Positions 8,266 to 17,195 of a stretch of 41,905 nucleotides of DNA are shown in pieces; within the stretch, counting starts at the first letter, position 1, and every line of letters starts with the position of its first letter. Both the position numbers and the translations under genes were made by a program. Source of the stretch: Polyangiaceae bacterium (GTDB lineage Bacteria; Myxococcota_A; Polyangia; Polyangiales; Polyangiaceae); the NCBI GenBank assembly GCA_022842465.1, contig JALHPN010000057.1, positions 1 to 41,905 of the forward strand, in the 5' to 3' direction. The notes under the pieces were generated by a model, which did not search any database, was not told the DNA's origin, and saw only the letters and a program-made list of their open reading frames with translations.

Positions 8266-9117
8266 ATGGCCGAGCCCGACGTCGCCGCGGCCCTCGACGA
8301 GACCGTGAGCGCCGCGCGCAGGGTGCTGCTCGAGCCGCCGAGCGTGGGGGTCGTGCTCGGGACCGGGCTCGGCGGCTTCGTGAGCCGGATGCGAGACGTC
8401 GTCGCCGCGCCGTTCTCGGCGCTTCCGCATCTCGCCGTTCCGCGCACCGAGGGAAATGAAGGCCTCGTCTGCTTCGGCCGGGTCGACGACGTGCCCATCG
8501 TCTGCCTCCAGGGACGGGCTCATCTCTACGAAGGGAGCCCTCCTTGGCAGGTGGTCCACGGGGTGCGGCTGATGGCGCGCCTCGGCGTCCGCGCGGTGCT
8601 CCTCACGGACGCCTGCGGCGCGCTCGACCATGCGTGGGCGCCCGGCGGGATGATGCTCGTGAGGGATCACCTCGACGTCGCCGCGAGCGCAGCCTCGCAC
8701 CTCGCGATCGGCCAAGGCCGCGCGATCCGTCCGCCGTCCGCGACGACGGCGCCGTACGACGCGGCCCTCGCGGACGAGCTCGCCGACGCCCTCCACCGCG
8801 AGTCGCTGCTCGCCAGTCGCATCGGCCAGCCGTTCCAGGTCGACATGCGGGAGGGTGTCTATGCGAACGTACGCGGTCCGGGCGTGACGGAGGCGGAGGC
8901 CCGGATGCTGGTGACGCTCGGCGCGAGCGCCGTGGGTGCGGCGCTCGCTCCCGAGGTCACCGCCCTCGCGCAGATGGGCATCCGGACGGCGGCGCTCGCC
9001 TACCTCGCGTGGTCGACGGCGAAGGCCACGTCCTCGTCGACGTCGTCTTCGACGCTCCCCTACTTCGAGCGGCTCCTCCGCGCGTGGGTGCTCCGCGCGC
9101 ACCGCCTCGATCGCTGA
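8266..9117 (+). CDS. Purine nucleoside phosphorylase homologue, divergent active site
   Basis: A 283-residue member of the trimeric PNP/MTAP-type family, which cleaves purine nucleosides with phosphate. Family marks are GVVLGTGLGGF (28-38), GRAHLYEG (83-90, phosphate-binding Arg/His and Tyr), RDHLD (133-137) and VYANVRGPGVTEAEA (199-212). Several normally conserved positions differ: the TNAAGG segment reads TDACGAL (115-120), the GPxxETxAE segment reads GPGVTEAEA, the Met-Ser strand after it reads LGASAVG, and VTN near the catalytic Asn reads LAYLAWS. Activity or base preference may therefore have changed. ATG 8266 is preferred over TTG 8260. Its TGA stop abuts the TCA of the opposite gene, forming the palindrome CTGATCAG. 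Confidence 0.85.
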   Translation: MAEPDVAAALDETVSAARRVLLEPPSVGVVLGTGLGGFVSRMRDVVAAPFSALPHLAVPRTEGNEGLVCFGRVDDVPIVCLQGRAHLYEGSPPWQVVHGVRLMARLGVRAVLLTDACGALDHAWAPGGMMLVRDHLDVAASAASHLAIGQGRAIRPPSATTAPYDAALADELADALHRESLLASRIGQPFQVDMREGVYANVRGPGVTEAEARMLVTLGASAVGAALAPEVTALAQMGIRTAALAYLAWSTAKATSSSTSSSTLPYFERLLRAWVLRAHRLDR

Positions 9118-9567
9118 TCAGAGGAGGTAGGCGTCGGCAGAGACCGCCTCGAGGGGCTCGATCGTGCGATAGGCGCCGAGATCGCTCAGCGCGCGCACGA
9201 ACCGAGCGACGAGGCTGCCGTCGGCCGCCGCGACCGCGACGCCCTCGTCGGACGCCTCCTCTTCGGACGCGGAGCGTGCGGGGAAGAGCTTCGGGAGCAA
9301 CACCTGCACCTCGTAGCCGCGCGGCGGCGCATACGACGGCTCGGGGCAGCCGAGGTCCACGAACCGGGCCTCGAGGCGCGCGACGCGACCATCGTCCTCG
9401 TCGAACGCGAACTCGAGCGACCAGAGCCTCTGTTCGCATGCGAGGGACGACACCTCGAGGAAGACGCGCATCACGTCGGCGACGAACCGCGGATGGAGCT
9501 CCGCGAGCCTCTCGCAGAGTCGCACGTGGAGCGCTTCGACATCGAAGCGCATCGAGGGCTCGTTCAT
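9118..9567 (-). CDS. Hypothetical protein, 149 residues
   Basis: A small acidic, apparently cytoplasmic protein read from ATG 9567 (MNEPSMRFDVEALHVRLCE); ATG 9552 is a second option. The frame extends further upstream, but that part is antisense to the next gene and does not look like protein. It has an N-terminal helical segment, a middle with alternating strands (LWSLEFAFDEDDGRVARLEARF) and a C-terminus with LVARFVRALSDLGAYRTIEP. I recognise no family. It is divergently arranged with the membrane protein at 9631, so about 63 bases hold both promoters. Confidence 0.6.
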   Translation of the reverse strand: MNEPSMRFDVEALHVRLCERLAELHPRFVADVMRVFLEVSSLACEQRLWSLEFAFDEDDGRVARLEARFVDLGCPEPSYAPPRGYEVQVLLPKLFPARSASEEEASDEGVAVAAADGSLVARFVRALSDLGAYRTIEPLEAVSADAYLL

Positions 9568-9630
9568 TCGTCGAGGCGCCAAGTAGCAGAGTGGCGTCTG
9601 GCCGACGAGACCCGTCGTGCATGGCGTACG

Positions 9631-10527
9631 ATGGAGACGCCTTCCATGGCGACCTCGAAGACGTTTCGACCCGACGGCGTGGGCTCGCGACAGCGGCTCG
9701 CCCACTTCGTCCTCGCCGCGACGAGCCTGGCCTTCTTCGTCGCCACGGGCGCTCCGGCCCTCATCCCGTACCTCCTCGTCGTCATGCTCCTCCACGTGCG
9801 GCCGAACCGTGTTCGCGGAAGGAACGTGATGGAGATCCACCTCCGCGGACGGGAGCTCGCCCTCGGTCGCGCGTGGACCACGTTCACGGCGGTAAGCGGG
9901 CGCAGGGCGATGGCGCTGGCCGCGCGCAGTCCGTCTGTGTGGCTCGGCGTCGCGTGGCTCTTCGCCCTGTTCGTCCTCGCTCTTCTCGTCGGGGAGCGCG
10001 TCGCCGATGCCCCGTTCGCCGTCGGCGTCGTGGCCCGCGCCGTCTTCGCGCTCGCAGCGTCGGGGGCGCTATGGGCCGCGCTCTTCGGGATCGCGCGACG
10101 CACGCGGCTCCTCTTCGGGGCGGACGGCGTCCGCGTAGGAGCCACGTACGTTCCGTACGCAACGGTGCGCGGCGTCGAGCGCCGCGGTGAGGCGGTCGTG
10201 ATCGGGCGAGGCGCTCACCTCCCCTCGATCGTCGTCCGCACCGCAGACATCGAGACCGCGGACCGCCTCGTCGTCGTCCTCACCTCGGAACAGGACCGCG
10301 CCGGACGCCGGAGAGCCGAGCCGTCGCCACCGCTCCCTGCTGCGGGCTTCCGCGAGGGAGCGTCGAACGTGGGCTGGCGGGTGCGCCTGCTCGACGCCAG
10401 CTCGGAGGAGGAGCGCGACGCGATCCTGGCGCGCGTGCGTCCGGAGGACCTCCGCGAGCTGCTCGACGAGACCGCAGACCCCGCGCTCGAGGAGGCGCTC
10501 GCGGAGCGGGTCGAGAAGGCGAGATAG
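9631..10527 (+). CDS. Hypothetical membrane protein
   Basis: A protein of 298 residues starting at ATG 9631; ATG 9646 is possible and the frame is open further left into the promoter region. Two hydrophobic stretches occur near residues 25-55 (FVLAATSLAFFVATG then LIPYLLVVMLL), and two more follow around 110-175 (LFALFVLALLVGE and VFALAASGALWAALFG). The C-terminal half is soluble and charged; it includes VPYATVRGVERRGEAVVIGR, which resembles bacterial PH-like membrane-associated domains, and an acidic helical tail (RPEDLRELLDET). No enzymatic motif is visible. Function unknown. Confidence 0.7.
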   Translation: METPSMATSKTFRPDGVGSRQRLAHFVLAATSLAFFVATGAPALIPYLLVVMLLHVRPNRVRGRNVMEIHLRGRELALGRAWTTFTAVSGRRAMALAARSPSVWLGVAWLFALFVLALLVGERVADAPFAVGVVARAVFALAASGALWAALFGIARRTRLLFGADGVRVGATYVPYATVRGVERRGEAVVIGRGAHLPSIVVRTADIETADRLVVVLTSEQDRAGRRRAEPSPPLPAAGFREGASNVGWRVRLLDASSEEERDAILARVRPEDLRELLDETADPALEEALAERVEKAR

Positions 10528-10689
10528 CGCGACGAAGACGACGCTCGTCGCCGGAACCGTGAACGGCGCGGAGCGGAGGATGAAGCGCCTGCGCGCGCTC
10601 GTCGGTCCGACCGGATGGCCATCCATGGGCGAGGAGTCCATCGCATCAGTATGTGCCCGAGAGGCGCTCGGGGACTACAGTGCGGCCCC

Positions 10690-11100
10690 GTGGAGCCGCG
10701 GATCAGCTTCGTCACCCTCGCCGTTCGCGACGTCGACCGGACGCGCGCCTTCTACGTCGACGGCCTCGGCTGGAAGCCGGAGCTCGACGTGCCCGGTGAG
10801 GTCCTCATGTTCAAGGTGGGGGAGCGGCTCGTGCTCTCGCTCTGGGACCGCAAGGCCTTCGCGGCGGAGATCGGAAGTCCAGCGAGCGAAGGAGTGCCGC
10901 CGCTGACCTTGGCGCACAACCTCGCGACGCGCGAGGAGGTCGACGCGGTGCTCGACGACGCCCGCCGCGCCGGCGCCCCTCACGTGTCGCCCGCCCAGGA
11001 CCGCGACTGGGGCGGCTACAGCGGCTACTTCGCCGATCCGGACGGCTTCCGCTGGGAGATCGCCTGGAACCCAGGACCTGTCGGCGCGCTGGTGCTCTGA
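10690..11100 (+). CDS. VOC-family (glyoxalase/bleomycin-resistance-fold) protein
   Basis: A 136-residue single-domain protein with the vicinal-oxygen-chelate beta-alpha-beta fold. It begins RISFVTLAVRDVDRTRAFYVDGLGW, continues through GERLVLSLWD, and ends GYSGYFADPDGFRWEIAWNP, the usual C-terminal metal/substrate strand with a Glu ligand (E in WEIAW). GTG 10690 fits the normal family length; ATG 10651 and 10615 would add unrelated residues. Members include metal-dependent lyases, dioxygenases and resistance proteins. Nothing nearby shows its substrate. A hairpin lies about 38 bases after the stop. Confidence 0.85.
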   Translation: MEPRISFVTLAVRDVDRTRAFYVDGLGWKPELDVPGEVLMFKVGERLVLSLWDRKAFAAEIGSPASEGVPPLTLAHNLATREEVDAVLDDARRAGAPHVSPAQDRDWGGYSGYFADPDGFRWEIAWNPGPVGALVL

Positions 11101-11137
11101 GCGTGTCCTCGCGTTCACGCGAAGGCTGATCGCCTCG

Positions 11138-11159
11138 TCCCGCGGGGCGGGTCGCGGGA
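11138..11159 (+). terminator. Possible terminator hairpin after VOC gene
   Basis: TCCCGCG (11138-11144) pairs with CGCGGGA (11153-11159) around an eight-base loop. There is no U-tract. In DNA this GC-rich such stems arise by chance, so confidence is low. Confidence 0.3.
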
Positions 11160-11276
11160 GGACGGTCGCATCGCACGTCGTGGGGCGAACCCGCGTGAAG
11201 CACGCCGAGCGGCGCGCCCTCGCGCTTCTGGCATGCGTGTTGCGGAGGCGCGCCGACTCAACGCAAAGGAGAGTAC

Positions 11277-11900
11277 ATGCGCTCGTCGACGACGTTCTTC
11301 TTCACCTGCTTGATTCTCGTCGGGGCCGTCCACTGCGGCGGCACGAACGATTCGGTACCCGCGGCGACGTCGCTTCCTTCGGCTCCCGCCGCGGGCACCG
11401 ACGACGCGGGGACGAGCGCGGCTCCCGCGACCGACGGCGGCAGCGTCGTCCCGGCGACGCCGGATGCGGCCCCCCCCTCCGGAACGTGCGAGGCGATGGC
11501 GAACGCGGAGGCGCCGATCACCGCGATCGACATGGTCGCGTCCGCGGCTCCTCCCCCGACGGGCGGAGCCATCCAGGACGGCACGTACCGCCTCTCGGCG
11601 CTCACGCTCTACGTGGGCGCGAGCGGAACGGCCGGCGCGATCCCGATCACGCTGAAGGGCATCGCCCGCGTACAGGGAAGCGTGGTGGACAACGCGCTCG
11701 AGGGAACGGACGGCGAAGGCCAGCCGATCTCCGAGCGCACGCGCGAGACGTTCACGACGACGGGCCCGTCGGTGACGTACACGATGACGTGCCCCGCAGT
11801 GAAGACCAGGACGGGGACGTACTCGGCATCGAGCACGTCGATGACGCTCTACCTCGTCAACGACACCGGGCAGACCGTCGGCTACACGTACACCCGGTGA
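11277..11900 (+). CDS. Putative lipoprotein, unknown function
   Basis: A protein of 207 residues with a good ribosome site (AAAGGAG at 11265-11271, 5 bases before ATG). The signal peptide MRSSTTFFFTCLILVGAVHC has Cys20 as the probable lipidated residue. An Ala/Pro/Thr/Asp-rich linker (25-70) precedes a beta-rich domain (about 80-207) with DGTYRLSALTLYVG, SERTRETFTTTGPSVTYTM and a terminal TVGYTYTR. Two Cys in the domain may form a disulfide. The layout matches many myxobacterial surface lipoproteins with a small beta-sandwich or calycin-like domain; no specific family is recognised. It is convergent with the membrane protein at 11916. Confidence 0.78.
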   Translation: MRSSTTFFFTCLILVGAVHCGGTNDSVPAATSLPSAPAAGTDDAGTSAAPATDGGSVVPATPDAAPPSGTCEAMANAEAPITAIDMVASAAPPPTGGAIQDGTYRLSALTLYVGASGTAGAIPITLKGIARVQGSVVDNALEGTDGEGQPISERTRETFTTTGPSVTYTMTCPAVKTRTGTYSASSTSMTLYLVNDTGQTVGYTYTR

Positions 11901-11905
11901 CTTCC

Positions 11906-11922
11906 GGCGTGACGCTCACGCC
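11906..11922. terminator. Hairpin between convergent genes
   Basis: GGCGTGA (11906-11912) pairs perfectly with TCACGCC (11916-11922) around a three-base loop. It starts 6 bases after the plus-strand stop and contains the stop codon of the minus-strand gene. No U-tract. Possible bidirectional terminator. Confidence 0.4.
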
Positions 11923-12260
11923 AGGGCGCGCCGGGCCAGCCTCACCGCGCCGTAAGTGGCGACGAGCACCTCGAGCGTCACGGCCACGAGAGCCGTCACG
12001 AGGACGTTCAGCGACTCCTTCAGGCCGACCAGGAAGAGCCACTTCTCGGGCGTCGCGTGGATGAAGCCCGCCGATGCCTGGATCCCCACCACGGTGCCGA
12101 GGCTCCCCAGGAGGAGCGTCGCGATCCCCACGCCCGCGAGCAGCGCGAGGTCCCCTTTCTGCGGGGATCGCGCGTAGCGGACGGCGAGGGCGATCGCCGC
12201 GAGGCCGAAGACGATGACGGGGTAGATGCCGATTCCGCCTTCCACGATGAAGTCGCGCAT
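11916..12260 (-). CDS. Small membrane protein, ExbB/MotA-like
   Basis: A protein of 114 residues with three hydrophobic helices. ATG 12260 is chosen because AAGGAG lies 8 bases upstream and the protein begins cleanly with MRDFIVEGGIGIYPVIV; the longer open frame overlaps the promoter region. LLLGSLGTVVGIQASAGF and LNVLVTALVAVTLEVLVATYG resemble the paired-helix core (GLLGTVxGM and the later Thr/Ala-rich helix) of MotA/TolQ/ExbB proton-channel proteins. It is about half the family's usual length, and no ExbD/TolR partner is adjacent. The assignment is by resemblance only. It is divergent from the large kinase/sigma54 gene. Confidence 0.68.
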   Translation of the reverse strand: MRDFIVEGGIGIYPVIVFGLAAIALAVRYARSPQKGDLALLAGVGIATLLLGSLGTVVGIQASAGFIHATPEKWLFLVGLKESLNVLVTALVAVTLEVLVATYGAVRLARRALA

Positions 12261-12387
12261 GTTGCAGGCTCCTTGTCGAACGGGTCGGCGGTCGGACAGC
12301 GGCGAGGCGGCGAGGTTCCCGGCGCGTGAGCGCGCGCCGGCGGTCGTCGGGGACGGCGCGCTCGGATACCATCCGGGCGCTCTCCTC

Positions 12388-15300
12388 ATGCCGCGCGCGT
12401 CCCCGAGCCCTGCCCCTTTGCGTCACGGCGACGTCGTCGCGAGGCGCTATCACATCGAGGAGACGCTCGGCGCGGGGTCGCTCGCGGTGACCTATCGTGC
12501 GCGCGACGAGGTGACGGGCGAGGTCGTCGCGCTGAAGGTCGTGGACGCCGCCGGCGCCGTCCATCTGGAGCGCGAGTTCTTCGCTCTCCGCGGCCTCCGA
12601 CACCCGCACCTCGCGCGCGTCATCGACTACGTACGACTCGACGCCGGCGGAGCGCTCGCCTCTGCCTACATCGTCGGCGCGACGCTCGACCGCGCCGACC
12701 TGTCCGCGGCAGACGCGTTCGCGCACGCGCTGCGAGACGTGGCGAGCGCCCTCGCCTTCCTGCATGCCGTGGGCCTGATCCACGGCGACGTGAAGCCCGA
12801 GAACGTCGTCGTCGATCCCTCCGGACGCGCGACGCTCATCGACTTGAGCTGCGCGCGCACCGTCGGCGAGCCCGACGTGGAGGTCGCCGGCACCGTCGCG
12901 TGGCTCGCGCCCGAGCGCGGCGCTCGTCCCGTCGCACCCGCTCTCGACGTGTACGCGTTCGGGACGTCGATGGCCGAGCTCCGCCGCACGCGAAGGCTCA
13001 CCCTCACCCCGGAGGCCCGCGAGCTCCTCGTTCGCTGTAGCCGTTCGGCAGCCGACGAGCGGCCGGCGGACGGCACGGCGGTGGCCGAAGCGCTCGGCGC
13101 CGCGGCGGCGCGAACCGCGATCACGAGTCGCGCGCGGAGCGTCTTCGTCGGACGGACGGACGTCGTCGGCGAGCTCGATGCGTGGATCGACGACCTCGTC
13201 TGCGGTCGAGAGACGCCTCGCGTCCGCCACCTCGTGGGCCCGCGCGGGTCCGGCAAGAGCAGACTCTTGGTCGAAGCGCGGTGGCGCGCGCAGACGCGCA
13301 TGCACGTCGTCGAGATCGACACGAGCGCATGCGCTCCGGACGTCGATCCCGTCCTCGGCGCCGTGCGCCGAGCCCTAGGGGACCGCGCGTCGTCGCTCGA
13401 CGAGGGAGGCGCGCCGAACGTCGTGACCCTCGCCCGCGACGTGGAGGCGCTCGCCGGCGGGCCGCCCGTCCTCTTCGTCGTCGACGACGTCGAACGGGCA
13501 TCTCCCTCGACCGCGCACCACCTCGACGCGCTCCGACGTGTCGTCGCCGGGGGTGATGCCGCGGCTCTCCTCACGGCGAGCGCGACGGCACGACGAGACG
13601 GAGGCGACCTCACGCTCCTGCCGCTCACGAAGGACGACGTCGCGTCGTTCCTCGCCCACGCCGCGCCACACCTCGACGTCGACGTCGTCCACGCCGAGAC
13701 GCTCGGCCTCCCCGGGCGGCTCGTCGCCACGGTCGAGGGCCGCGGCGAGGGCTCGAGCGAAGCGATCCCGACGGTCCCCGCCTCGCTCCTCCCAGCCCTC
13801 GCGCGCGTCGCCGCGTCCCCATGGCCGCTGCCGAGCGGGCTCGTCGGTTCGGCCGACGAGGTCGCCGCCCTCGTCGCGACCGGGTGGCTGGTCGGCGTCG
13901 AGCCGCTCCGCCTGGCGCGCGAGGACGACCGCGAGCGCCTCGCCCTCGCTCACCCCGACGCGATCGCGCGCGCGCACGGCGAGCTCCTCGACGTCGCCTC
14001 CGAGCGCGCGTGGTCGGCAGCCCGCGTCTTGTGCCACACGGTCGGAGTCGGCGGGTCGAACGCGCTCATCGCGGAGATCGCGGAGCGCGTCGAGGCCGCG
14101 CTGGACGATCGCCGCGAGGTGTCGCCGCTCCTCCTCGCCCCGTGGCTGCGTCGGGATCGGCGTACTGCCGCGCTCGTCGCCCGCGTCGCGGTCGCGGTAG
14201 GCGACGCGCATTCTGCTCTCACGATCGTGGCGCGAGCCCTGCGCCGCGAACCGACGCCGGCGGGACGGGCCGAGCTTCGCGCCATCGGCGCAGAGGCCTC
14301 GACGAGGCTCGGACGACCGATGGCGCCCGCTCGCGTGAGGCGCGCGCTCGAGCAGGCGCCGGAGCGCCGCCGAGGCCCGCTCGCGGCGGCGCTCGCCCTC
14401 TCCCTCCTCAAGCGCGGCGCGTACGGTGAGGCGCTCGTCATCGCGCGCGACGTCGTCTCCAGCGCGGCCCGCGTCGCGTCCACGGACGTGGCGCTGGATC
14501 TCGCCGCGACGGCGGCGCAGGCATCGAGCTACCTCGGTGACCGCGCCGAAGCCGCGCGCTGGATCGCGCGTGGCGAGGCGCTCGCGGCGGAGCGAGGCGG
14601 CCACTGCCCCGTTCGCCTCGTCCATGCGACCGCCATCGTCGCGTACCGCGAGGGGGACGGGCCGCGTGCGCTCGTCGAGCTCGAGCGAGCGGTCCGCGCC
14701 GCACGACGGGAGGGGAACGCCGAGCTCTTCGCGAGCGCGTCGATCAGCCTCGGGGCCCTCCTCCACGAGAGCGGGGCGTGGGGCGCGGCGCGACGCGCGT
14801 ACGAGGACGCGGCGCGGACCGCGCTGGCGCTCGGGATGACGCCGCAGCGTCTCACCGCGAGCTTCGATCTCGCTCGCCTCGAATGCGACATCGGCCGGGC
14901 CGCGCGCGCGCGCGCTCACCTCGATCAGGCGGAGGCGTCGGCGCGGCTGACGAGCAACGCGTTCATGCGGGCGGCATGCGCCGCCCTCCGCGCGGAGGTC
15001 GCATGGCTCGCCCGTGACGACGAGGGCTACGAGCGCGCGCACGAGGCCGCCCGCGCCGGCTTCCGCGCGCTCGATGCCGGACGCGAGGTGGCGGAGGTCG
15101 AGCTCGTGGATGCGCGACGCGCCGCGCGACGCGGAGCGACGGAGGCGGCCCGTCGAGCCCTCGGTCGGGCACGCGACGCCGCCGGCGCGAGCCCCGCGGA
15201 CGATCTCGTGGCGATCTTCGCCTTCGTCGAAGGTCTCGTCGCCGAGACTCCTGCCGAGCGCGTGCGCGCCCTCGAGCGAGCCGCCGAGAGCGCCGATCGG

Positions 15301-17118
15301 TCGGGCCTCGGCGCGCTCCGCCCGACGATCCTCGCGGAGGCGGCGACCGCGTACGGGGCGGCTGGGCTCGGAGCTCTCGCCGCCGAAGCGGAGCGGACGG
15401 CGCGGATCGCGTGGGAGCGCATCCTCGCCGGGCTCTCGCCCGAGGACCGCGACGCGTTCGATGCCCATCCCGAGAGGAGCGCGCTGCGCGAGCGCGAGCC
15501 CGAGCCTCGACCGAAGGGGGTGCGCGCCTCGCTGCGACTCCGGGAGCTCCTCACGATCAACCGTCGCCTCGTGGGCGCGACGACCACGACCGAAGTGCTC
15601 GAAGCCGCGCTCGACGCTGCGATCGCGCTCACCGGCGCGGAGCAAGGAACCGTGCTGATCGGCGCGACCGCCGCGCGACTCGAGGTTCATCTCGCGCGCG
15701 ACGCCGGCGGGCGACCGAGCAGCGCGCGCGACACGCGCTACAGTCGCTCCATCGCGCGTCGCGTGCTCTCGACGGGGGAGCCCCTCGTCTCCGTCGACGT
15801 CGAGAGCGACGAGAGCCTGTCCCGGACGCGCTCGGTCCATGCTCTCGGCCTGCGATCCGTGCTCGCGGTGCCGATTCGCTCGGCCTCGGAGGCGATCGGC
15901 GTCCTCGGCGTGCACACCCGCTCGGCCGCACGTCGCTTCGACGAGGAGGCGCTCGAGGTGGTCTCCGGCTTCGCCGATCAGGTCGCCGTCGCGCTGGGCC
16001 GGGCTCGCCTCGTCGACGAGCTCGCTGCCCAGAAGGCCGCCCTCGAGCGCGCGAACGCGCGCGTGCGTGCGCTCTCGCTCGCGCAGGCGAAGCAGATCGC
16101 CGCCCTCGAGGCCCCGCGGAGGAAGCGGGCGAGCGGAGATGCTCATCCCGCGTTCGCCGCGATCGTCGGCTCGAACGTCGCCCTGCGGGGTGTCCTCGAC
16201 GTCGTGTCGCGCGTCGCGGACGCCGATGTGCCGCTCCTGGTGCGCGGAGAGAGCGGGACGGGCAAGGAGCTCGTCGCGCGCGCTGCGCACGAGCGGAGCG
16301 CACGCGCGCGAGCGCCGTTCGTCGCCATCAACTGCGGGGCGCTGCCCGAGACGCTCCTCGAGGCGGAGCTCTTCGGCTACGTCCGCGGCGCGTTCACGGG
16401 CGCGACGCGCGACAAGGACGGGCTCTTCACCGCCGCCGCGGGCGGCACCGTCTTCCTCGACGAGATCGGGGAGATGCCCCTGCCGCTCCAGGTGAAGCTC
16501 CTCCGCGTCCTCCAGGAGCGCGAGGTGCTCCCTCTCGGCGCGACGCGCCCGAAGAGCGTCGACGCGCGCGTCGTGAGCGCCACGCACAAGGTCCTCGCCG
16601 ACGAGATCGCGGCCGGGCGGTTCCGCGAGGATCTCTACTACCGGATCGCCGTCGTCGAGGTCGTGATCCCGCCGCTCCGCGAGCGGATGGAGGACGTTCC
16701 GGAGATCGTCCAGCGCATCGTGAGCCGTCTCGCGGCCAAGGCCAGGCGACCGCCGCCCGTGCTCACGCCGTTCGCGATGGAGCAGCTCCTCGCGGCGCGC
16801 TGGCCCGGGAACGTCCGCGAGCTCGAGAACGCGCTCGCGCGCGCCTTTTACCTGGCGGAAGGGGGCGTGATCGAGTCCTTCGATCTCGCGCCGCGCGTGT
16901 CGACCCCGCCGGCGCGCGCCTCCGTCGGCGCTCCGCCGGCGCCGATCGAGGTCCACGCCGTGCCGCGAGGGTACAAGGCGGTGGAGGCGGCGCAGATGCG
17001 CTCGGTGCTCGTCGAGACGGGGTGGAACATCTCCGAGGCGGCTCGGAAGCTCGGCGTTCCCCGCGTGACGATGCACCGGCGTATGAAGCGGTACGGGCTC
17101 GTGCCGCCGGCGCGCTGA
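12388..17118 (+). CDS. Ser/Thr kinase-ATPase-GAF-sigma54 activator fusion
   Basis: A cytoplasmic signalling protein of 1576 residues. Order: protein-kinase-like domain (~13-240) with glycine loop LGAGSLAVTY, Lys50, HGDVK at 132-136 (an HRD variant without Arg), Asn139 and Asp152 in a DLS variant of DFG. Next is a P-loop ATPase with GPRGSGKS (284-291) and LFVVDD (362-367), then a long Ala/Arg-rich helical-repeat region (~500-1040). A GAF domain follows (~1048-1208), then a short coiled coil. The sigma54-interaction AAA+ domain has GESGTGK near 1287, GAFTGA at 1334-1339 and GGTVFLDEIGEM near 1352. A Fis-type helix-turn-helix ends it (~1527-1570). GAFTGA means it should contact sigma54 RNA polymerase. 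This kinase-first arrangement is known in myxobacteria. The start ATG 12388 follows a 127-base divergent promoter region. Target genes unknown. Confidence 0.93.
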   Translation: MPRASPSPAPLRHGDVVARRYHIEETLGAGSLAVTYRARDEVTGEVVALKVVDAAGAVHLEREFFALRGLRHPHLARVIDYVRLDAGGALASAYIVGATLDRADLSAADAFAHALRDVASALAFLHAVGLIHGDVKPENVVVDPSGRATLIDLSCARTVGEPDVEVAGTVAWLAPERGARPVAPALDVYAFGTSMAELRRTRRLTLTPEARELLVRCSRSAADERPADGTAVAEALGAAAARTAITSRARSVFVGRTDVVGELDAWIDDLVCGRETPRVRHLVGPRGSGKSRLLVEARWRAQTRMHVVEIDTSACAPDVDPVLGAVRRALGDRASSLDEGGAPNVVTLARDVEALAGGPPVLFVVDDVERASPSTAHHLDALRRVVAGGDAAALLTASATARRDGGDLTLLPLTKDDVASFLAHAAPHLDVDVVHAETLGLPGRLVATVEGRGEGSSEAIPTVPASLLPALARVAASPWPLPSGLVGSADEVAALVATGWLVGVEPLRLAREDDRERLALAHPDAIARAHGELLDVASERAWSAARVLCHTVGVGGSNALIAEIAERVEAALDDRREVSPLLLAPWLRRDRRTAALVARVAVAVGDAHSALTIVARALRREPTPAGRAELRAIGAEASTRLGRPMAPARVRRALEQAPERRRGPLAAALALSLLKRGAYGEALVIARDVVSSAARVASTDVALDLAATAAQASSYLGDRAEAARWIARGEALAAERGGHCPVRLVHATAIVAYREGDGPRALVELERAVRAARREGNAELFASASISLGALLHESGAWGAARRAYEDAARTALALGMTPQRLTASFDLARLECDIGRAARARAHLDQAEASARLTSNAFMRAACAALRAEVAWLARDDEGYERAHEAARAGFRALDAGREVAEVELVDARRAARRGATEAARRALGRARDAAGASPADDLVAIFAFVEGLVAETPAERVRALERAAESADRSGLGALRPTILAEAATAYGAAGLGALAAEAERTARIAWERILAGLSPEDRDAFDAHPERSALREREPEPRPKGVRASLRLRELLTINRRLVGATTTTEVLEAALDAAIALTGAEQGTVLIGATAARLEVHLARDAGGRPSSARDTRYSRSIARRVLSTGEPLVSVDVESDESLSRTRSVHALGLRSVLAVPIRSASEAIGVLGVHTRSAARRFDEEALEVVSGFADQVAVALGRARLVDELAAQKAALERANARVRALSLAQAKQIAALEAPRRKRASGDAHPAFAAIVGSNVALRGVLDVVSRVADADVPLLVRGESGTGKELVARAAHERSARARAPFVAINCGALPETLLEAELFGYVRGAFTGATRDKDGLFTAAAGGTVFLDEIGEMPLPLQVKLLRVLQEREVLPLGATRPKSVDARVVSATHKVLADEIAAGRFREDLYYRIAVVEVVIPPLRERMEDVPEIVQRIVSRLAAKARRPPPVLTPFAMEQLLAARWPGNVRELENALARAFYLAEGGVIESFDLAPRVSTPPARASVGAPPAPIEVHAVPRGYKAVEAAQMRSVLVETGWNISEAARKLGVPRVTMHRRMKRYGLVPPAR

Positions 17119-17195
17119 AGCCCGGGCGCCTGGTCAACCCGCCTCGCGCGTGACACGCTCGGAGGAGCGGCACGCGACGTGCTGGCGCCGTTCTC

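Noticed and set aside
9568..9840. Upstream extension of the minus-strand hypothetical protein
   Set aside because: This part is antisense to the membrane protein and has His/Arg/Asp-biased shadow composition; ATG 9567 is the better start.
13375..17076. 1233-codon minus-strand open frame under the kinase/sigma54 gene
   Set aside because: Low-complexity Arg-rich sequence with no domain; the plus strand holds intact motifs throughout.
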